A DNA stretch of 64,000 nt from Blasia pusilla (Eukaryota > Marchantiophyta > Marchantiopsida > Blasiales): positions 8,990,001 through 9,054,000 of the forward strand of contig CM114271.1 in assembly GCA_050084515.1 (NCBI GenBank). The letters run 5' to 3'. The translations under genes and the position numbers were made by a program. The notes below the pieces were generated by a model. The model was not told the DNA's origin and made no database searches. It saw only the letters and a program-made list of their open reading frames with translations. Shown piece by piece: positions 10,210-21,444 of this stretch. Each line of letters begins with the position of its first letter. Position 1 is the stretch's first letter.

Positions 10210-10295
10210 TTGTTTTTGTCCGCGAGCAGCTCATCGCCTTGCGACGGGTTGGTCATGGACAAAACAACCCGTCGGACTCCGACAGTTTGCTCCAA
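10210..10295. repeat. Two palindromes in copy B intron before the last exon
   Basis: Copies at about 10224 and 10265 in the 10121-10400 intron. The same intron holds five or more copies in A, C and D, so B has lost some. Confidence 0.7.
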
Positions 10296-10400
10296 AGTTA
10301 GTAATTGAAAAAAGTTCTCTAGGGTCAAGCGGAGTTCTTTGGTGACGTGTTGCACATTATGCCAAGTTGTTGACATTCTTTCCAACATGCTTCTTTACAG

Positions 10401-10913
10401 ATGGACCACTCCTACGTTTACTGCTTCGTTCGGCCCGAGCACAACTTCCAGGTGTTCAAGATCCAGGATCCTGTGGATCCATGCTCAGATGGGTACAGCT
10501 TAGATAGTTTGTACAATTCCCCCCCGGGAATATACATGCAAGACGGTACCCCACTTCTGGGAGGAAGGGAAAAGTCGCCAGCCCTGATGCAAACGCTCAT
10601 CGAGCTCTGCTCAAGGCCGGGTGACTTGGTGTTCGACTTAGTGGGACTTTCACGGGCGAGTATCAAAGGCGCCAGGCAGAGTAGCAGGAACATTCTCTGC
10701 CTCGAGGGAAGGGAGGAACTGTTTGACCTTTGCAAGGAGGCAAAGGCAGAATACGAAAGGCTCGTTGGGGCGTACAACTCTCCACCGAAGCCGAGAGCTC
10801 CGGTTCCAGACCCACCATTGGTAGTGACACCATCGTCACTTCCAACAATTCCGAAAATCGGGAGGGCAAGGCCGAAAGTAATATTGCAAGAGCTCTCGGA
10901 CGATGACGAGTGA
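10401..10913 (+). CDS. Copy B last methyltransferase-like exon
   Basis: An open exon of 170 codons after the acceptor CTTTACAG. It contains LYNSPPGIYM, then the motif X/I-like LIELCSRPGDLVFDLVGLSR (the GS-G glycine is Arg here) and NILCLEGREELFDLCKEA. A proline-rich tail (SPPKPRAP, VVTPSSLPTIPK) and an acidic end follow. In beta-class enzymes the motif I half follows the motif IV half, as seen here across two exons. The frame ends at TGA within GAGTGAGT. Splicing at that GTGAGT to a CAG 38 bases on would extend the protein by VWSRELFDDEAKDFIE. Confidence 0.6.
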   Translation: MDHSYVYCFVRPEHNFQVFKIQDPVDPCSDGYSLDSLYNSPPGIYMQDGTPLLGGREKSPALMQTLIELCSRPGDLVFDLVGLSRASIKGARQSSRNILCLEGREELFDLCKEAKAEYERLVGAYNSPPKPRAPVPDPPLVVTPSSLPTIPKIGRARPKVILQELSDDDE

Positions 10914-12440
10914 GTTCAAAGAACTCAACGACCCAGCTTGACTGCAGCGTTTGGAGTAGGGAGTTATTTGATGATGAGGCAAAAGATTTCATAGAATAGA
11001 TCAAATGTATAGTTCCAAGCTTTTTTTGGATGTAATAGAGGAGAAGATTTTTTCGAACGATGGTGGTGCTTGTAAAAGTTTGTTGAACATTTTTTATGTC
11101 TTTTTGAATGTGATTTTCTATGTACTCCGCGGACTTCTATTTTGCAACCCGTCGGATTTCTCCTGCTTGCAACTTCTCACTCTTTGACCACAACACCTTT
11201 TTACCACTTCCAGGCAACTTGTCGGATTCCGATAGGTTTCCTGATCGGACTCTTTCCCTGTTGGTCCAACTTAAGAGACAGTCTGACGGGCTTCTTCACT
11301 TTGGCACCTTCCCCTCAACTCGTAAAAGCAGGCGTAGGCTTCTTTTCTTCTCTCAGACGTGTTGGATTCCTACTACCTGTGCGATTGCCATCATGGTATT
11401 ACCAAGGACGGAGCACATATTGATACTGGATGGGTGTCACATTGAAGAGCATACAAGGTATACTGCCGAGGAAGGCGGTGGGACTCAAATGAGGTTACAT
11501 GGGACCGTTATGGTGTACCTAGGGGGGGGCCAAGGCTCTCGAATTTGCCAACATTTTTGATCCCCGTCTACAATCGGCCAGAGGAGCCACTTGTATCCCA
11601 GGACATCATTCCTTTTGTAGTGGAACCTAGGAGATCTAGGAGTAAATTTGTAGATGACGAGGCTGAAGAAATCATAGACTAGGTCAAATGTACATTTTCG
11701 AGGTTCCTTCGGAGGTAATAAAGGACGAGATTTTTTCAACTGATAATGGTGTTTGTAAAAGTTTGTCGGAAATTTTTTTTTGACTTGTGCATTGTGTTCT
11801 TTTAGCTACTCGGAATTACAATTTTGCAACCCGTATGATTCCGAAGGGTTGCAACTTTGAGCTTTTTGTCCACTGCAACTTTTTAACCATTTCGCAAGGC
11901 AAGTCCGGATTCGGACAAAGTTGGCTACTTGAGTGATCGGACTCTTTCCCTGTGAGACCAACTTCTGACGCATTGTTGCGGGCTTCTTAACTTTTGGCTC
12001 GTTCCCCTACATTCGTCAAACCAATTGTAGGCTTCTTTTCTTTTCTAAGATGTGCAGGATTCCTACTACATGTCGGATTGCCATTTCGGATGTCAGAAAG
12101 GGTGTTATGAGGCAATTCAGGGAAGGCCATGATGCAGGCAACAATCCTTGCAAAAAGAGAGGTTGGCATCGTACCGATGCGCATCCGGGTGGTCCTCCAA
12201 CAAAACTACCGATGGGCACTGCTTATTGTAGACTAAGACAAACAATGTTAAGAAACTTAGGCTCACATGGAGAGTGATGGAAAAATGTTTGTAGTGGTCT
12301 TATGATGTCTACTTTTTTTTCGCCCCCTGGAAAAAGGAGGTTTCTTTAGGGCCAAATGTGGACCACTACCTACTCTCTTCTAAAGATTTCATGAATTTGA
12401 AAGCAAACAAAATTTTCAAATATGTCAAAAAGTTTTGAAG
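10914..12440 (+). other. 3' region of copy B, with putative C-terminal exon 11386-11682
   Basis: Collinear with 26669-28380 and inverted with 2936-4668. It includes degenerate palindrome half-sites near 11142 and 11830 and the AHIDTGWVSH...DDEAEEIID frame ending at TAG 11680-11682, where one TGC to TGA change breaks the copy. A partial version of the GGHDAGNNPC block follows at 12095-12277. No other gene is visible. At about 12440 the homology to other copies ends before the right terminal repeat. Confidence 0.5.
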
Positions 12441-12469
12441 AGAGGAGGGGGATTTGGATTTGGAGGGGA

Positions 12470-12570
12470 CCGTGCAAGCTGTCGGACTCCGACTGGGTGC
12501 ACGGGGACCTTGAATGGATTTCCTACGGCGAGTGAACCGTGCAACCCGTCAAAGTCCGACGGGTTGCACG
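12470..12570. repeat. Two palindromes
   Basis: Copies at about 12478 and 12540, both flanked by GTGC/GCAC as in the GC-rich array at 21.5-22.0 kb. This suggests they are remnants of the promoter array of copy D. Confidence 0.7.
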
Positions 12571-12639
12571 AGGACCTTGCCTCGATTTCCCATGTCGAGG
12601 GAATCATGCAAAGCACTGTAAAGGCCGACGTCGGCTAGC

Positions 12640-13085
12640 AGGGGGGGTGAGAGCAGGCTAGCAGGGCGGCCTATTGCTGGCCTAGCGGGCTAAGGTTTGG
12701 GGGCACGGCTGGCGCGGGCTCATCCGTGGGCTTGTGGGCGAAGGACAAGCCTATTACAAGCCTTGCGGGCTAGTGGCAGGCCTAGAGGGAGGGCGGCCAT
12801 GCAAACAAGCCTATTGCATGCTAAGTGCGGGCCTCGTAGACTAAGGGTTGGCAGGCAAGCAGGCCTATCGCGGGCTCGGTGCAAGCCTGGGTCGGGCTTG
12901 GTGGCTAAGGGCGGGCTGATCCTGGCCGTGGCGGGCTAAGGGTAGGCCTATCGTGAGCTTGGCATGCTACTGGCTGGTTGATGGCGGGTTGGCAAGCGGG
13001 CCTATCATAGGCCGAGCGGGCTAAATGCAGGCCTAACTTGGTAAGGACACGTCTAAAAAGTGGTAGGCAGGCTCAAGTAGAGTCC
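12640..13085. repeat. GC-rich degenerate minisatellite
   Basis: Repeated, poorly ordered words GCGGGCTAAGG, GGCCTATCG and GGGCTTG over about 440 bp, with irregular 40-60 bp spacing. It is the most G-rich part of the window and has no reading frame I would support. It sits upstream of the copy D promoter, where the palindrome array is found in copy C. Confidence 0.65.
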
Positions 13086-13282
13086 TGATGTAGGCTTCAA
13101 CGCAGTCTGCATATGGGGTAGGGTGCTTGAAGGGTAGAGGGGTTGGAGAAAAAGTAAAAGATTAAGATAGGGTAGTTGTATTAAAGAATATGTTAGTTAC
13201 AAATGAGAGTAATTAAAGAAGTGGGGATAGTATTGGTCCAACGGTTCCCAAAAACCAAGTGTCAACTCAACGGCTCAAAAAT

Positions 13283-13289
13283 TATATAC
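13283..13289 (+). promoter_or_regulatory. TATA box of copy D gene
   Basis: TATATAC followed by AAGGCACAGATTTTGCTCATTTCC, shown here in part because copy C has the equivalent TATAAATAG followed by a very similar leader. Conservation across two copies supports a real core promoter. Confidence 0.5.
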
Positions 13290-13543
13290 AAGGCACAGAT
13301 TTTGCTCATTTCCCTTTTTCATTCCGCGATTTCAGTTGGAGCTCTTCGTCCTCCTACATGTCCTCCCGACAGTTGAGATCCCCGCATCTGCTAAGCACGA
13401 CAATTACTCAAAGCCCCTTTGGTGGAAGATAACAATGCTCCAAGTAACGACGCTGTGAGAGTTGGGTTTAGGTAGTTGATAGACCCTTCGAGAGTTGGGC
13501 AATTGAGTCGATCGAGTTTCAATATCATTTCAGGGGTGCACAT

Positions 13544-14179
13544 GTGCGGATCACATTGAAGAGGAAGAAAACACAAGCAATGAAGGTTGGGAACATCACC
13601 TCCAAGTCCATCAAGACTCCTGCGTCGCCATCTCCTGGCCCTCGCTCAGCGGCAGAAATTAGGCAACAAGAGATAGAGGACCGGGAGAGGGAGGCAGAAA
13701 TGCACAGGAAAGAGGTTGTGGCAAAGCTTGCAAGGAAAAATGTGGGGGCCGAGGCATCAAAGGCCTTGAAGAAATGAGTCGTGGACAAGAAGCGAGAGAA
13801 GAAGTGCCTCGACGCATCCATCATGAGAGCAGAATTGGCGAAAGCGTGGAGGGAAAAGGCTATCGCCGAGGAAGGAAGCCCCGCCCATCCTATGGACAAT
13901 GTTGAGACGGAGGATGTGTCCCCGATGAGGTTTGGGGACACGATGAACTCAAAATTGGCAGAGGAAATGGCAAAAGTTCAGGAGACGGACGAGGAGGTCA
14001 CGAGGACAGCAAGTGTGGAGACGGTGCATATCTTTGAAGAATCAAGAGAAGAGTCGTGATCGTCCTTGAGCCTGATGGAAGAAATAGACCTCTTCCGCAT
14101 CAATGAATTTCCTATGGATTTGCCACTTGCTGTCCAAGAGCAGCTAGTCGGCCTCGACAAAGACCCCATTTTTTAGAGG
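13544..14179 (+). pseudogene. Copy D exon 1 (coiled coil and acidic segment)
   Basis: The first ATG in frame gives MRITLKRKKTQAMKVG, then SIKTPASPSPGPRSAAEIRQ, a long charged helix (EDREREAEMHRKEV) and an acidic segment EEIDLFRINEFPMDLP. Stops at about 13775 (TGA), 14057 (TGA) and 14174 (TAG) show decay. The end is followed by a GTAAGT donor. It is the most complete exon 1 in the window together with copy C. The true start is uncertain because no ATG is shared by C and D. Confidence 0.5.
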
Positions 14180-14278
14180 GTAAGTAGACATAGGCATATC
14201 TGAAATCGCATTCTCAATTCCTTTCTTAATCAGAAAATCTGAAAAAGTAGCTTATTAACATTCTCGGCATTGTTGCAG

Positions 14279-14751
14279 GTTGTAAAGCAAATGGCATTGG
14301 TGGATGGTCACAAGTCCCCTAGAATTCCACTTTTTCGACTGCGGACAATGGAGTACGTCCGTGTAATTTAGTCGGACGAGGACATCGCAAATGTGAAACA
14401 ACGGATTGCGACAACATCTTACGTTGACAACTTCCCTCCGTTCTATGTTCAGCCTTACGATGAACATGGAACGGAGGCTCTAGTGACGGAAGAAGACCTT
14501 GAGGCTTTGGACACATTCTGAAGGATCAAAGACCGGGAATTGAGAAGAGCTATTGAAGGAATGCAATACAGCTGAATGCGCAACCTCTATTTCTTCATCT
14601 GGGATGGAAACCAAAAGTACATGGCATGGTCACAATGTGTTGAGGAGCGCCCGAATTCATTTGAGATGCATTTCTACGTGAGGGCACCCGTCCTCCATCC
14701 ATTTCCGCATCACATGGCAACGGTGGAGATGGCAATGCATTCCATGAATAC
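14279..14751 (+). pseudogene. Copy D exon 2, ParB/sulfiredoxin-like domain
   Basis: After TGTTGCAG the frame reads VVKQMALVDGHKSPRIPLFR, YVDNFPPFYVQPYDEHGT and FFIWDGNQKYMAW. The DGNHR box is changed to DGNQK. Three stops interrupt it and the donor is mutated from GT to GG. It is more diverged than B and C are from each other. Confidence 0.5.
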
Positions 14752-14784
14752 GGAAGTTGATCTTTCTTTCTCAAAATTTTTTCC

Positions 14785-15695
14785 TTGCTTCAACCCGTCA
14801 GAGTCCGACAGGTTGTAGAAATTTTCAGATTGTAGATTGGCATGAATCATAGGAGTCGATAGACGGAATCCTTTTTGACCTTCCACGGATAATTTGGGAT
14901 AAAGTCCAGCAACCCGTCGGACTCCAACGGGTTGAAACTATGTCTTCCATCAGATTTTGCTTGACCAACCTATAGCCTGTCGGACTCTGACGGGTTCCAA
15001 ATGAAAAATTGGTAGCCAATTTTCTGGATTAAACCTGGCTACTGCAACCCGTCCAACCTCGACAGGTTGCAAAATGACTGAGATTTCTGGATGAAACTTT
15101 TGTTCAGCAACTAGTCATACTCCAATGGGTTGCACAATGGTCTTATTTATAAGTCATCGGAAGCCTAAAAGCAACCCGTTGGACTCCGACGGGTTGAAAA
15201 AGGTGAAATAATCACAAGGTAGGAGGCACTTTTGAGGAAAATTCAACCCATCAGAGTCCGACGCGTTGCAACCAAATTTATTTTTCATCATTTGGTTCCA
15301 AATTAGCGTTAAATGTATGCTTCTAGGGTCTCCCTGCAACCCGTTAGAGTCCGACGGGTTGCGACCAAATTTATTTTTTATCATTTGGTTCCAAAGTAGC
15401 GTTAAATTAATGCTCTAGGGTCTCCCTGCAATCTGTCAGACTCCAACGGGTTGCATCACTTCATGTCGATGGACATCCATGTGCTACCCATCCGATCCCA
15501 ATGGGTTGCACTTTGTTGCCATTTTCCGACAGTGGTGCAACCCGTCAAAGTCCGACGGGTTGCAAAAACTACATTGGGCCTCTAAGAGATTGCAACTCGA
15601 AGAGATTTTCGCAACCAATCAGAGTCCGATGGGTTGCGCATCGTTGCAATCTGTCAAGAGTGGTGCAACCCATCGGAGTCTGACGGGTTGCAGGG
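14785..15695. repeat. Palindrome array in copy D intron 2
   Basis: About 13 copies, for example near 14790, 14910, 14967, 15043, 15172, 15241, 15333, 15427, 15486, 15538, 15610 and 15664. Spacing is 55-90 bp with one roughly 90-bp duplicated segment (compare 15270-15345 with 15360-15430). The intron acceptor has decayed (TTGCAC). Confidence 0.85.
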
Positions 15696-15729
15696 GATCA
15701 TTATTCTAACCTTGTGTTTGCTTTTGCAC

Positions 15730-17727
15730 GATTGTATTTGAGGGGATCGTCACCCACCATGGGATTCAGGAATGTGATAGAGTCAAAAGGTGCTAACAAC
15801 GCACCCGTTGTAGTACAAGGGATTCCTCGGTGAGGACCTAGTTGATGAGATGCTCATGACGGGCGCTCAAATTAAGAAGAAGACTTGGGCGAGTACCTTC
15901 ATCTCCCAAGATGCAGCGGTGACGATTCTATGCTGATCCAAGATCAAGGCAACCAAAAAAAGTGCCACATTGGAACTAGAGCGAAGGGAAAATGTCTCAG
16001 CGTCGGAGCAGGCTAAACTCATTCATTCAGGCTGCCGTGTCTCCACCTACAAAGTACACTGCGAGCAAGATGCAGCGGTACATTGCAATCCTCAACCCTG
16101 AACTTGGCCTGGAGTTCTACAAGGAGCTGAAGGAAATAATCAAGCGCCAGCAGAAGAAGGACAAAGACCCACATGGTCGAATCGGAGAGAAGGTCTCTCA
16201 GGATCGCGCGCACAAGTTTGCGCTTTTCGGGATATCCGAGTTTAGGCGGATCCGATTGATGAAAATCAGTCTTGAGGGCACTGAGACGCAAAAGCAAGCA
16301 GCATACCACCCTTTGGGAGTATCAGACCCTGTGATTTCCCATTGCCTTAGAGAATGTTCCTTGTGGGACGTGTTGCGACTTCTCAGGAAGTCGATGATCG
16401 TGGGTCTACAAGCGGAGCTGAAAAAGATTGAGCCAATTCCAGACGAGGCTAACTTAGAGGCTGCAAAAGATTTTGAACTTTGTCTTGATGACATCAGGTA
16501 TAAGCCGAAAAAAAACCCATGCTCACGAACAATGTTCAAGAATCACATCCTCCCTCATGCTAATATGGAAATAGACGCGAAAAAGTATGGTTTTGCAAAG
16601 AAGAAGCGAGATCTTCAAGAGCAAGAGGTCGAGTCATCCGGCCAAAGAGCTGCCCATCGGATGGTCTAGACGTACCTCATCTATTGTGTGAATCCAGGTA
16701 CTTGACGCAAATATCCTGTAGCATGCAAATTGTGGGCTTTTCCTCCTGATGGAGAGGGATTCTCCATGTATGACATGGACATGGGGCAGGACATGTCCGA
16801 GTGGGAGGTCTTGAATTGTCCAATCTGGTTGGACTTCAATGACCCAGAGGACATGATAGACAAAAACTTGCGCATGGTGTATGACGTAGTCGTCGGTGGT
16901 AGGGACGACATCCCAAAATTTGTGAAGAGTGACAAATTTTTCAAAGGAGATGCGGAGGAGCAAGCCATCGAGACAATTGAGTTGGTGTCCAAGGTAGTCA
17001 CCGCCAAGGACAAATCCGCACCGGGATTGAAGCCAAAGGCAAAGGGGTAAAGGAATTCTGAGGCAGAGTCTTCAAGGCAAGAGGGGCAAGAGGGGCAGAC
17101 AAGGTCCTCGTCAAAGAAAATGCATGTGGAGTCTGACGTAATTGAGACTCCAACAAGCCGATAGCAAACTCGCGAGAAGCGAAAGCGGGAGGCGCTAGGA
17201 TTGTCCGAGGGAGGAGATAAGGATGTGAAATACACTCCATCATCCTTGGGCAGGCATAGGAAAACAACAAGCAAGATAACTTTCCTTCTACACCAGAGTT
17301 ATCTTGTCGATGAATTGCATAATTTTGAGTACTCAAGAGTCGACAGCTGCCATCGAGAAGTTGACCGTGCTAGGGCGTAAACTTCTCCGCAATGGGCATA
17401 TCCCATAGACAATCCATGGGTTTGCTGAGGAGGTGGCGATGGACCTCCTCATTGGAGATTTGCCCTCTGGATTTTGTTTGTGGGATGAAAATTCGTATGA
17501 CACTCTCCCAAACTGGAATATCCCACTTTCCTATGACCGTATCGCTCTTATGTTTTCTTTCGCGGATGCATATCTCAGCGACAGGGGGTGTTTCTTGGTG
17601 CTTACTAGAGGGAGAAAATACAAGCTCTTCAACCTTCAGTGGATGAAGAGGTTGCTCAAGTGGCGGACAACGCAATTTTGGGTGATAAAAAAAGTACCGA
17701 CTGAGATCAACTACAAATCAAGTCCGG
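15730..17727 (+). pseudogene. Copy D large exon: helical domain, linker, motif IV
   Basis: Contains KYTASKMQRYIAILNPELG (16050-16120), FRRIRLMKISLEG, an open run to 16669, MYDMDMGQDMSEWEVLNCP, a shortened linker, VAMDLLIGDLPSG (motif IV-like, about 17440-17475) and LMFSFADAYLSDRGCFLVL. Several stops and frameshifts occur in the first 250 bases and near 17050, 17160 and 17300. The donor GTATG is at 17728. Confidence 0.55.
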
Positions 17728-17784
17728 GTATGTTCCCACTTCTTGGTTTCATTTTTTTTTCCATATTTTAGACAATAGGTTCGG

Positions 17785-18190
17785 ACATGCAACCCGTCGG
17801 ATTGTGACGGGTTGCATGTCAGTAGAGACAGAAAGTGACAGATAACTGGATTAGCAACCCTTCGGATTCTGATGGGTTGCATGTCTGTGGAGACAAACAA
17901 TGGCAGATAACTGGATTTGCAACCCGTCGCAAGTAGAATTTTCCCTTTGCTGATAAGCAACCCATCAGAAAGCGACGGGTTGCTTCCATGTTAGGCACAA
18001 TTTTACTTGCAACCCGTTGGTTTGTGACGAGTTGCAAGCAAGTTTCTGTTTTAGTTGTAGAGCAACCCATCAAACTTTGACAGGTTGCTCTTTTGTCTAG
18101 GCAAATGAGCAACCCATCGGGTTTTGACGTGTTGCTGATTGTGTCACTATCTATAGAGCAAACCATCCATTCTCGACAGACTGCATGATT
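17785..18190. repeat. Palindrome array in copy D intron before last exon
   Basis: About eight copies at close spacing (about 17789, 17852, 17917 half, 17957, 18009, 18061, 18111, 18160). Centres vary (ATTGT, ATTCT, AAAGC, TTTGT) while the arms remain recognisable. Confidence 0.8.
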
Positions 18191-18240
18191 CTTCCACCTT
18201 TTGTTTATGCCAACAATTTTTTGCACTTGTCTTGTTCACA

Positions 18241-18510
18241 GATGGAGCACTCATATGTTGACCACTTTGTGAGACCGGAGCACAACTTCAAGGTGTTCCA
18301 GATCCCGGATTGAGTGGATCCATGCTCCCATGGGTACACATTAGATAGTCTTTACAATTCCCCCCAGGGAATTTTCATGCAAGAAGGGATCCCCTTACTT
18401 GGAAGAAGGACGAACTCACTTGCCCTTATGCAACTGCTCATGGAGCTTTGCTCAAGGCCGGGTGACTTGGTCTTTGACTTGGTAGGCCTATTAGGGGCGA
18501 GTATGAGAGG
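18241..18510 (+). pseudogene. Copy D last methyltransferase-like exon, 5' part, split by insertion
   Basis: MEHSYVDHFVRPEHNF after the acceptor TTCACAG, one TGA at about 18312, then LMELCSRPGDLVFDLVGLLG. It is cut immediately after motif I by the 10-kb element. The target copy GTATGAGAGG (18501-18510) is repeated at 28481-28490, where the exon resumes with GAWQSRRNILCLEGRPELF. Confidence 0.75.
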
Positions 18511-18951
18511 AGGAGCGGTAAGAGGAGAGGAAGAGAGGAAGAGAGGAGAGAGGAGAGAGGAAGAGAGGAGAGAGGAAACTAGGGTCAACGGAAATAGATA
18601 CTCTTTTTGAAGAGAGTTTCCGTTGGGTTGAAGAGAGGAAAATTTTTGTTTGAATTTTTTTGCACTTTTTTGTTCATATATTAAGTAGTCCCACAGTTTT
18701 TTTTTCCTCTTCCATATTTTGGCAACCCCTCTGAGTCCGACGAGTTGCAAATTGCACAAAATTTAGAAAACTGAAAAATCAGTGGAATCATAAGTGTGGA
18801 ACCAATCACTTTTTCCATCCAAGATCTCGAAATAATCTATCATTTGCCCGAGGCTGAATAGAGTTCAAGCTCGAAGTGAAGGTTGAGAAAAAAAAAAAAA
18901 GTACAATCTAAAACCTCCTTTGCATCCTCAAAGTGGTTTGTTTAAAATACT

Positions 18952-21233
18952 TCAAACGTCTTTGAGGGACAGAATTGGTTGGTGGATTCCTACTCCTACC
19001 TCCGACTCTCTTAAAACTACTAGCAACACATAGTACATGTGCTTACAAGGGAAATACCTTTTGCCACTTGTCTCTCTTTGGACAAAGTTATCACATGAAC
19101 ATGTGGGAAAGCAACAGATGTGCACCACATACACCCCTGTGACACTTGAATTTACAGTGTTGTTCCTGACCCAATACATCCTTCCTATTCCATTGCCACT
19201 CAAGACATCTTTTGTGGAAATGATCTCCATTTTTGCCTCCTGAGCTACTGCAATTCACTTTGCTCTCTCCACCGGTGGCCTGCACATTCTATTTCTCTTC
19301 ACCCCATTTCTAGACTCAAACAGAAATAATGGATTGAGATCATCCACCTTCTCCGGGTACATGTTGACATCAATCTTGGGTTGAATACAAAATGCGAAGG
19401 TCTCTGTAATGCGAACATGCTCCAAACTTCCCCCGTCTACGAGTCTGAAACCGGCACTTGTAAGATTGTCCACTTCGTCTTGAGTGCAGTTCGCGCCTGC
19501 GGCGATGGGCCAAATCGTGGGGGTATTCCCGGGAGCTCCAATGGCATCCGGACAAGACTTCCGGAAAGCGCAAGATTCATTTGGGCAGAAGAAGTACTTC
19601 AATTGATCCCCGGTCCTCATGAAACGATCAAAGGTTTTGAGTCCCCAAAACCCAGGCAGAGGTCGTCCAGTCCTTGTACAGTTCTTATTTAGGAAAGTGC
19701 CGCATGCTCTCCTAATGCCATCAGATCCTGCCCTACATGTGGGTCCACGTCCTGGGTTGCTCTGAGATATATGCCACCGTTTTAGGTTGCAATCCACCTC
19801 CATTACCGGAATCCCATATTGTTGAACCACCCCAGAGACTGGATGTTGCAAACTTCCAGCAACGGAGGGCTTTTGAAATAAAACATTCACTGATTTTGGA
19901 GAAGTAACTCCATCACGGATTTGGGACAGGTCTGGGGTCCCCGAATACCTGGGCGGTGTAATTTCCTCATCCAAATCAATCACCGGATTCGTTCCTCGAT
20001 CTTTGCCTCTTCACCTGGCTGAAGTCAAGATACTTATCTGGTCTCCACGAGTCTCGTTCGGACAGCTCTACCACCATCTGTATGGGACGTCTTGAAACCC
20101 GCCCACGAATATCCCCACCTATGTGTACGTCTTGCTCGAGTGGAGTTCCAGCTACGCACCGGTTGAAGGCTTTGACATACAATTTTTCATCACCAGATCT
20201 CACATCCGCCCTGACATAGAGCTCATAGATCGACGGCCCTTTTCCTTTTGTTATGCCTTTTGTGAGAAAGATATGGGATGCTGCAGAAATATGTATGCAG
20301 GACACGCTCCAACGCAGAAGGGCGATGCCTGACAATGAGGACATCGATGGCCTCCCAGCGGTATGGTGGCACCGACCTCGTATGGAGTTTCTGCATTCTT
20401 GGGAGGGAATTGCAACGTATTGACTCGCCCGTTGCGCTCTAGATACGGGCATGCTGGACTTCTACACTCCAAGGCTCCCACGCATTGGCGGCGGGAGACA
20501 ATCCAAGGACCATCTGGAATTGAAGCACCTGGTCCGTTGAAGCCTGCACACCATCGATGACAATCGATTTTTCGTCCATACCCTTCAGCGCCCTCCATCC
20601 TTCTTTTGAGCAGAGCAAAGCAAGTGGAGGCAACTCAAAAATGCAATTACCATCGATGCGTGGCGGAAACTCATCGACAAGAATGTGCTTGAACATTTTC
20701 AAGGGCAGAGACGAAAGCAAACTATTGCCTGATACTCGCAAGAGGAACGAGTAGGCGGACAGAGGGCCCGATTGGTGTCCGACAGATCCACTGAGGTTGA
20801 TAACATCTGGAATCTCTTCAGGAAAAACAACATTGTTACGAGCGTGCGAAGTTGGAGTCAAAGCCGGATCTGCAGAGCTTGGAGTTGCAAATGTAGATCT
20901 CGGAGCACTAGGAAATTCTAGATCGTCTACTTGGGAAACATACGAATTCAGGGGCAGGCCGTAAACTCTGTATTGACCATTTGGTAGAGGTAGGAGATTC
21001 CATACTTTACGGTCTGAGGTCACTAGCTGGACCGTCTCACCTATTATGTCTTCCGTACCGTCCATCCTAACATCTTTGGATACAAAGATGGTTCCAATTT
21101 GGAGAAGAAAACGAACAAACAGAAAATTTTCATCCATTGCTATAAAAGACTCACGAGCTTGGGGTCGAATGATTTCCGATTGAGGAAGGGCCGCCAGATG
21201 ACTGCCACAAGTGAGCTTAACATAATTATCCAT
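18952..21233 (-). pseudogene. Cysteine-rich SWIM zinc-finger protein gene of the element
   Basis: The minus frame starts MDNYVKLTCGSHLAALPQ at 21233 and stays open for 264 codons. It then continues through short frame changes or introns. Cysteine clusters: CRSPACPYLE...GGHRCPHCQASPFC (about 20330-20470) and FFCPNESCAFRKSC (about 19550-19580). The C-terminal CSCDNF...FPCKHMY (SWIM, about 19040-19090) comes last. Breaks at about 20270, 19980, 19255 and 19235 indicate decay or unpredicted introns. It may be a transposase or DNA-binding accessory protein. I do not recognise the central part. Confidence 0.5.
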
Positions 21234-21275
21234 TCCAAGAAGATTCCAACGGGGAGAGCGAGAATCGAATGAGAA

Positions 21276-21288
21276 TGAGAATATTTAA
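21276..21288 (-). promoter_or_regulatory. TATA-like box of the SWIM gene
   Basis: Minus-strand TATAAATTAAAT about 45 bases upstream of the 21233 start codon. It faces away from the plus-strand TATA at 22122, so the two genes are divergently transcribed across an 0.85-kb space. Confidence 0.4.
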
Positions 21289-21444
21289 TTTATAGTGAAT
21301 AGGAAACAGATACTCCTGACATATTTTTACTGACAAGATGAATTCGGTGGGTGACATTGTCTGACACAATGGATCCAATTCTGTAACACATTCAATTGTG
21401 TTGCAATATGTTACCGGATTTGGGAAGCAGAGGGTTGCGCATCA

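Noticed and set aside
6585-10913. Bacterial contamination as source of the ParB/methyltransferase genes
   Set aside because: Consistent GT-AG introns, TATA boxes and embedding among plant-type retrotransposons in the same window argue against it.
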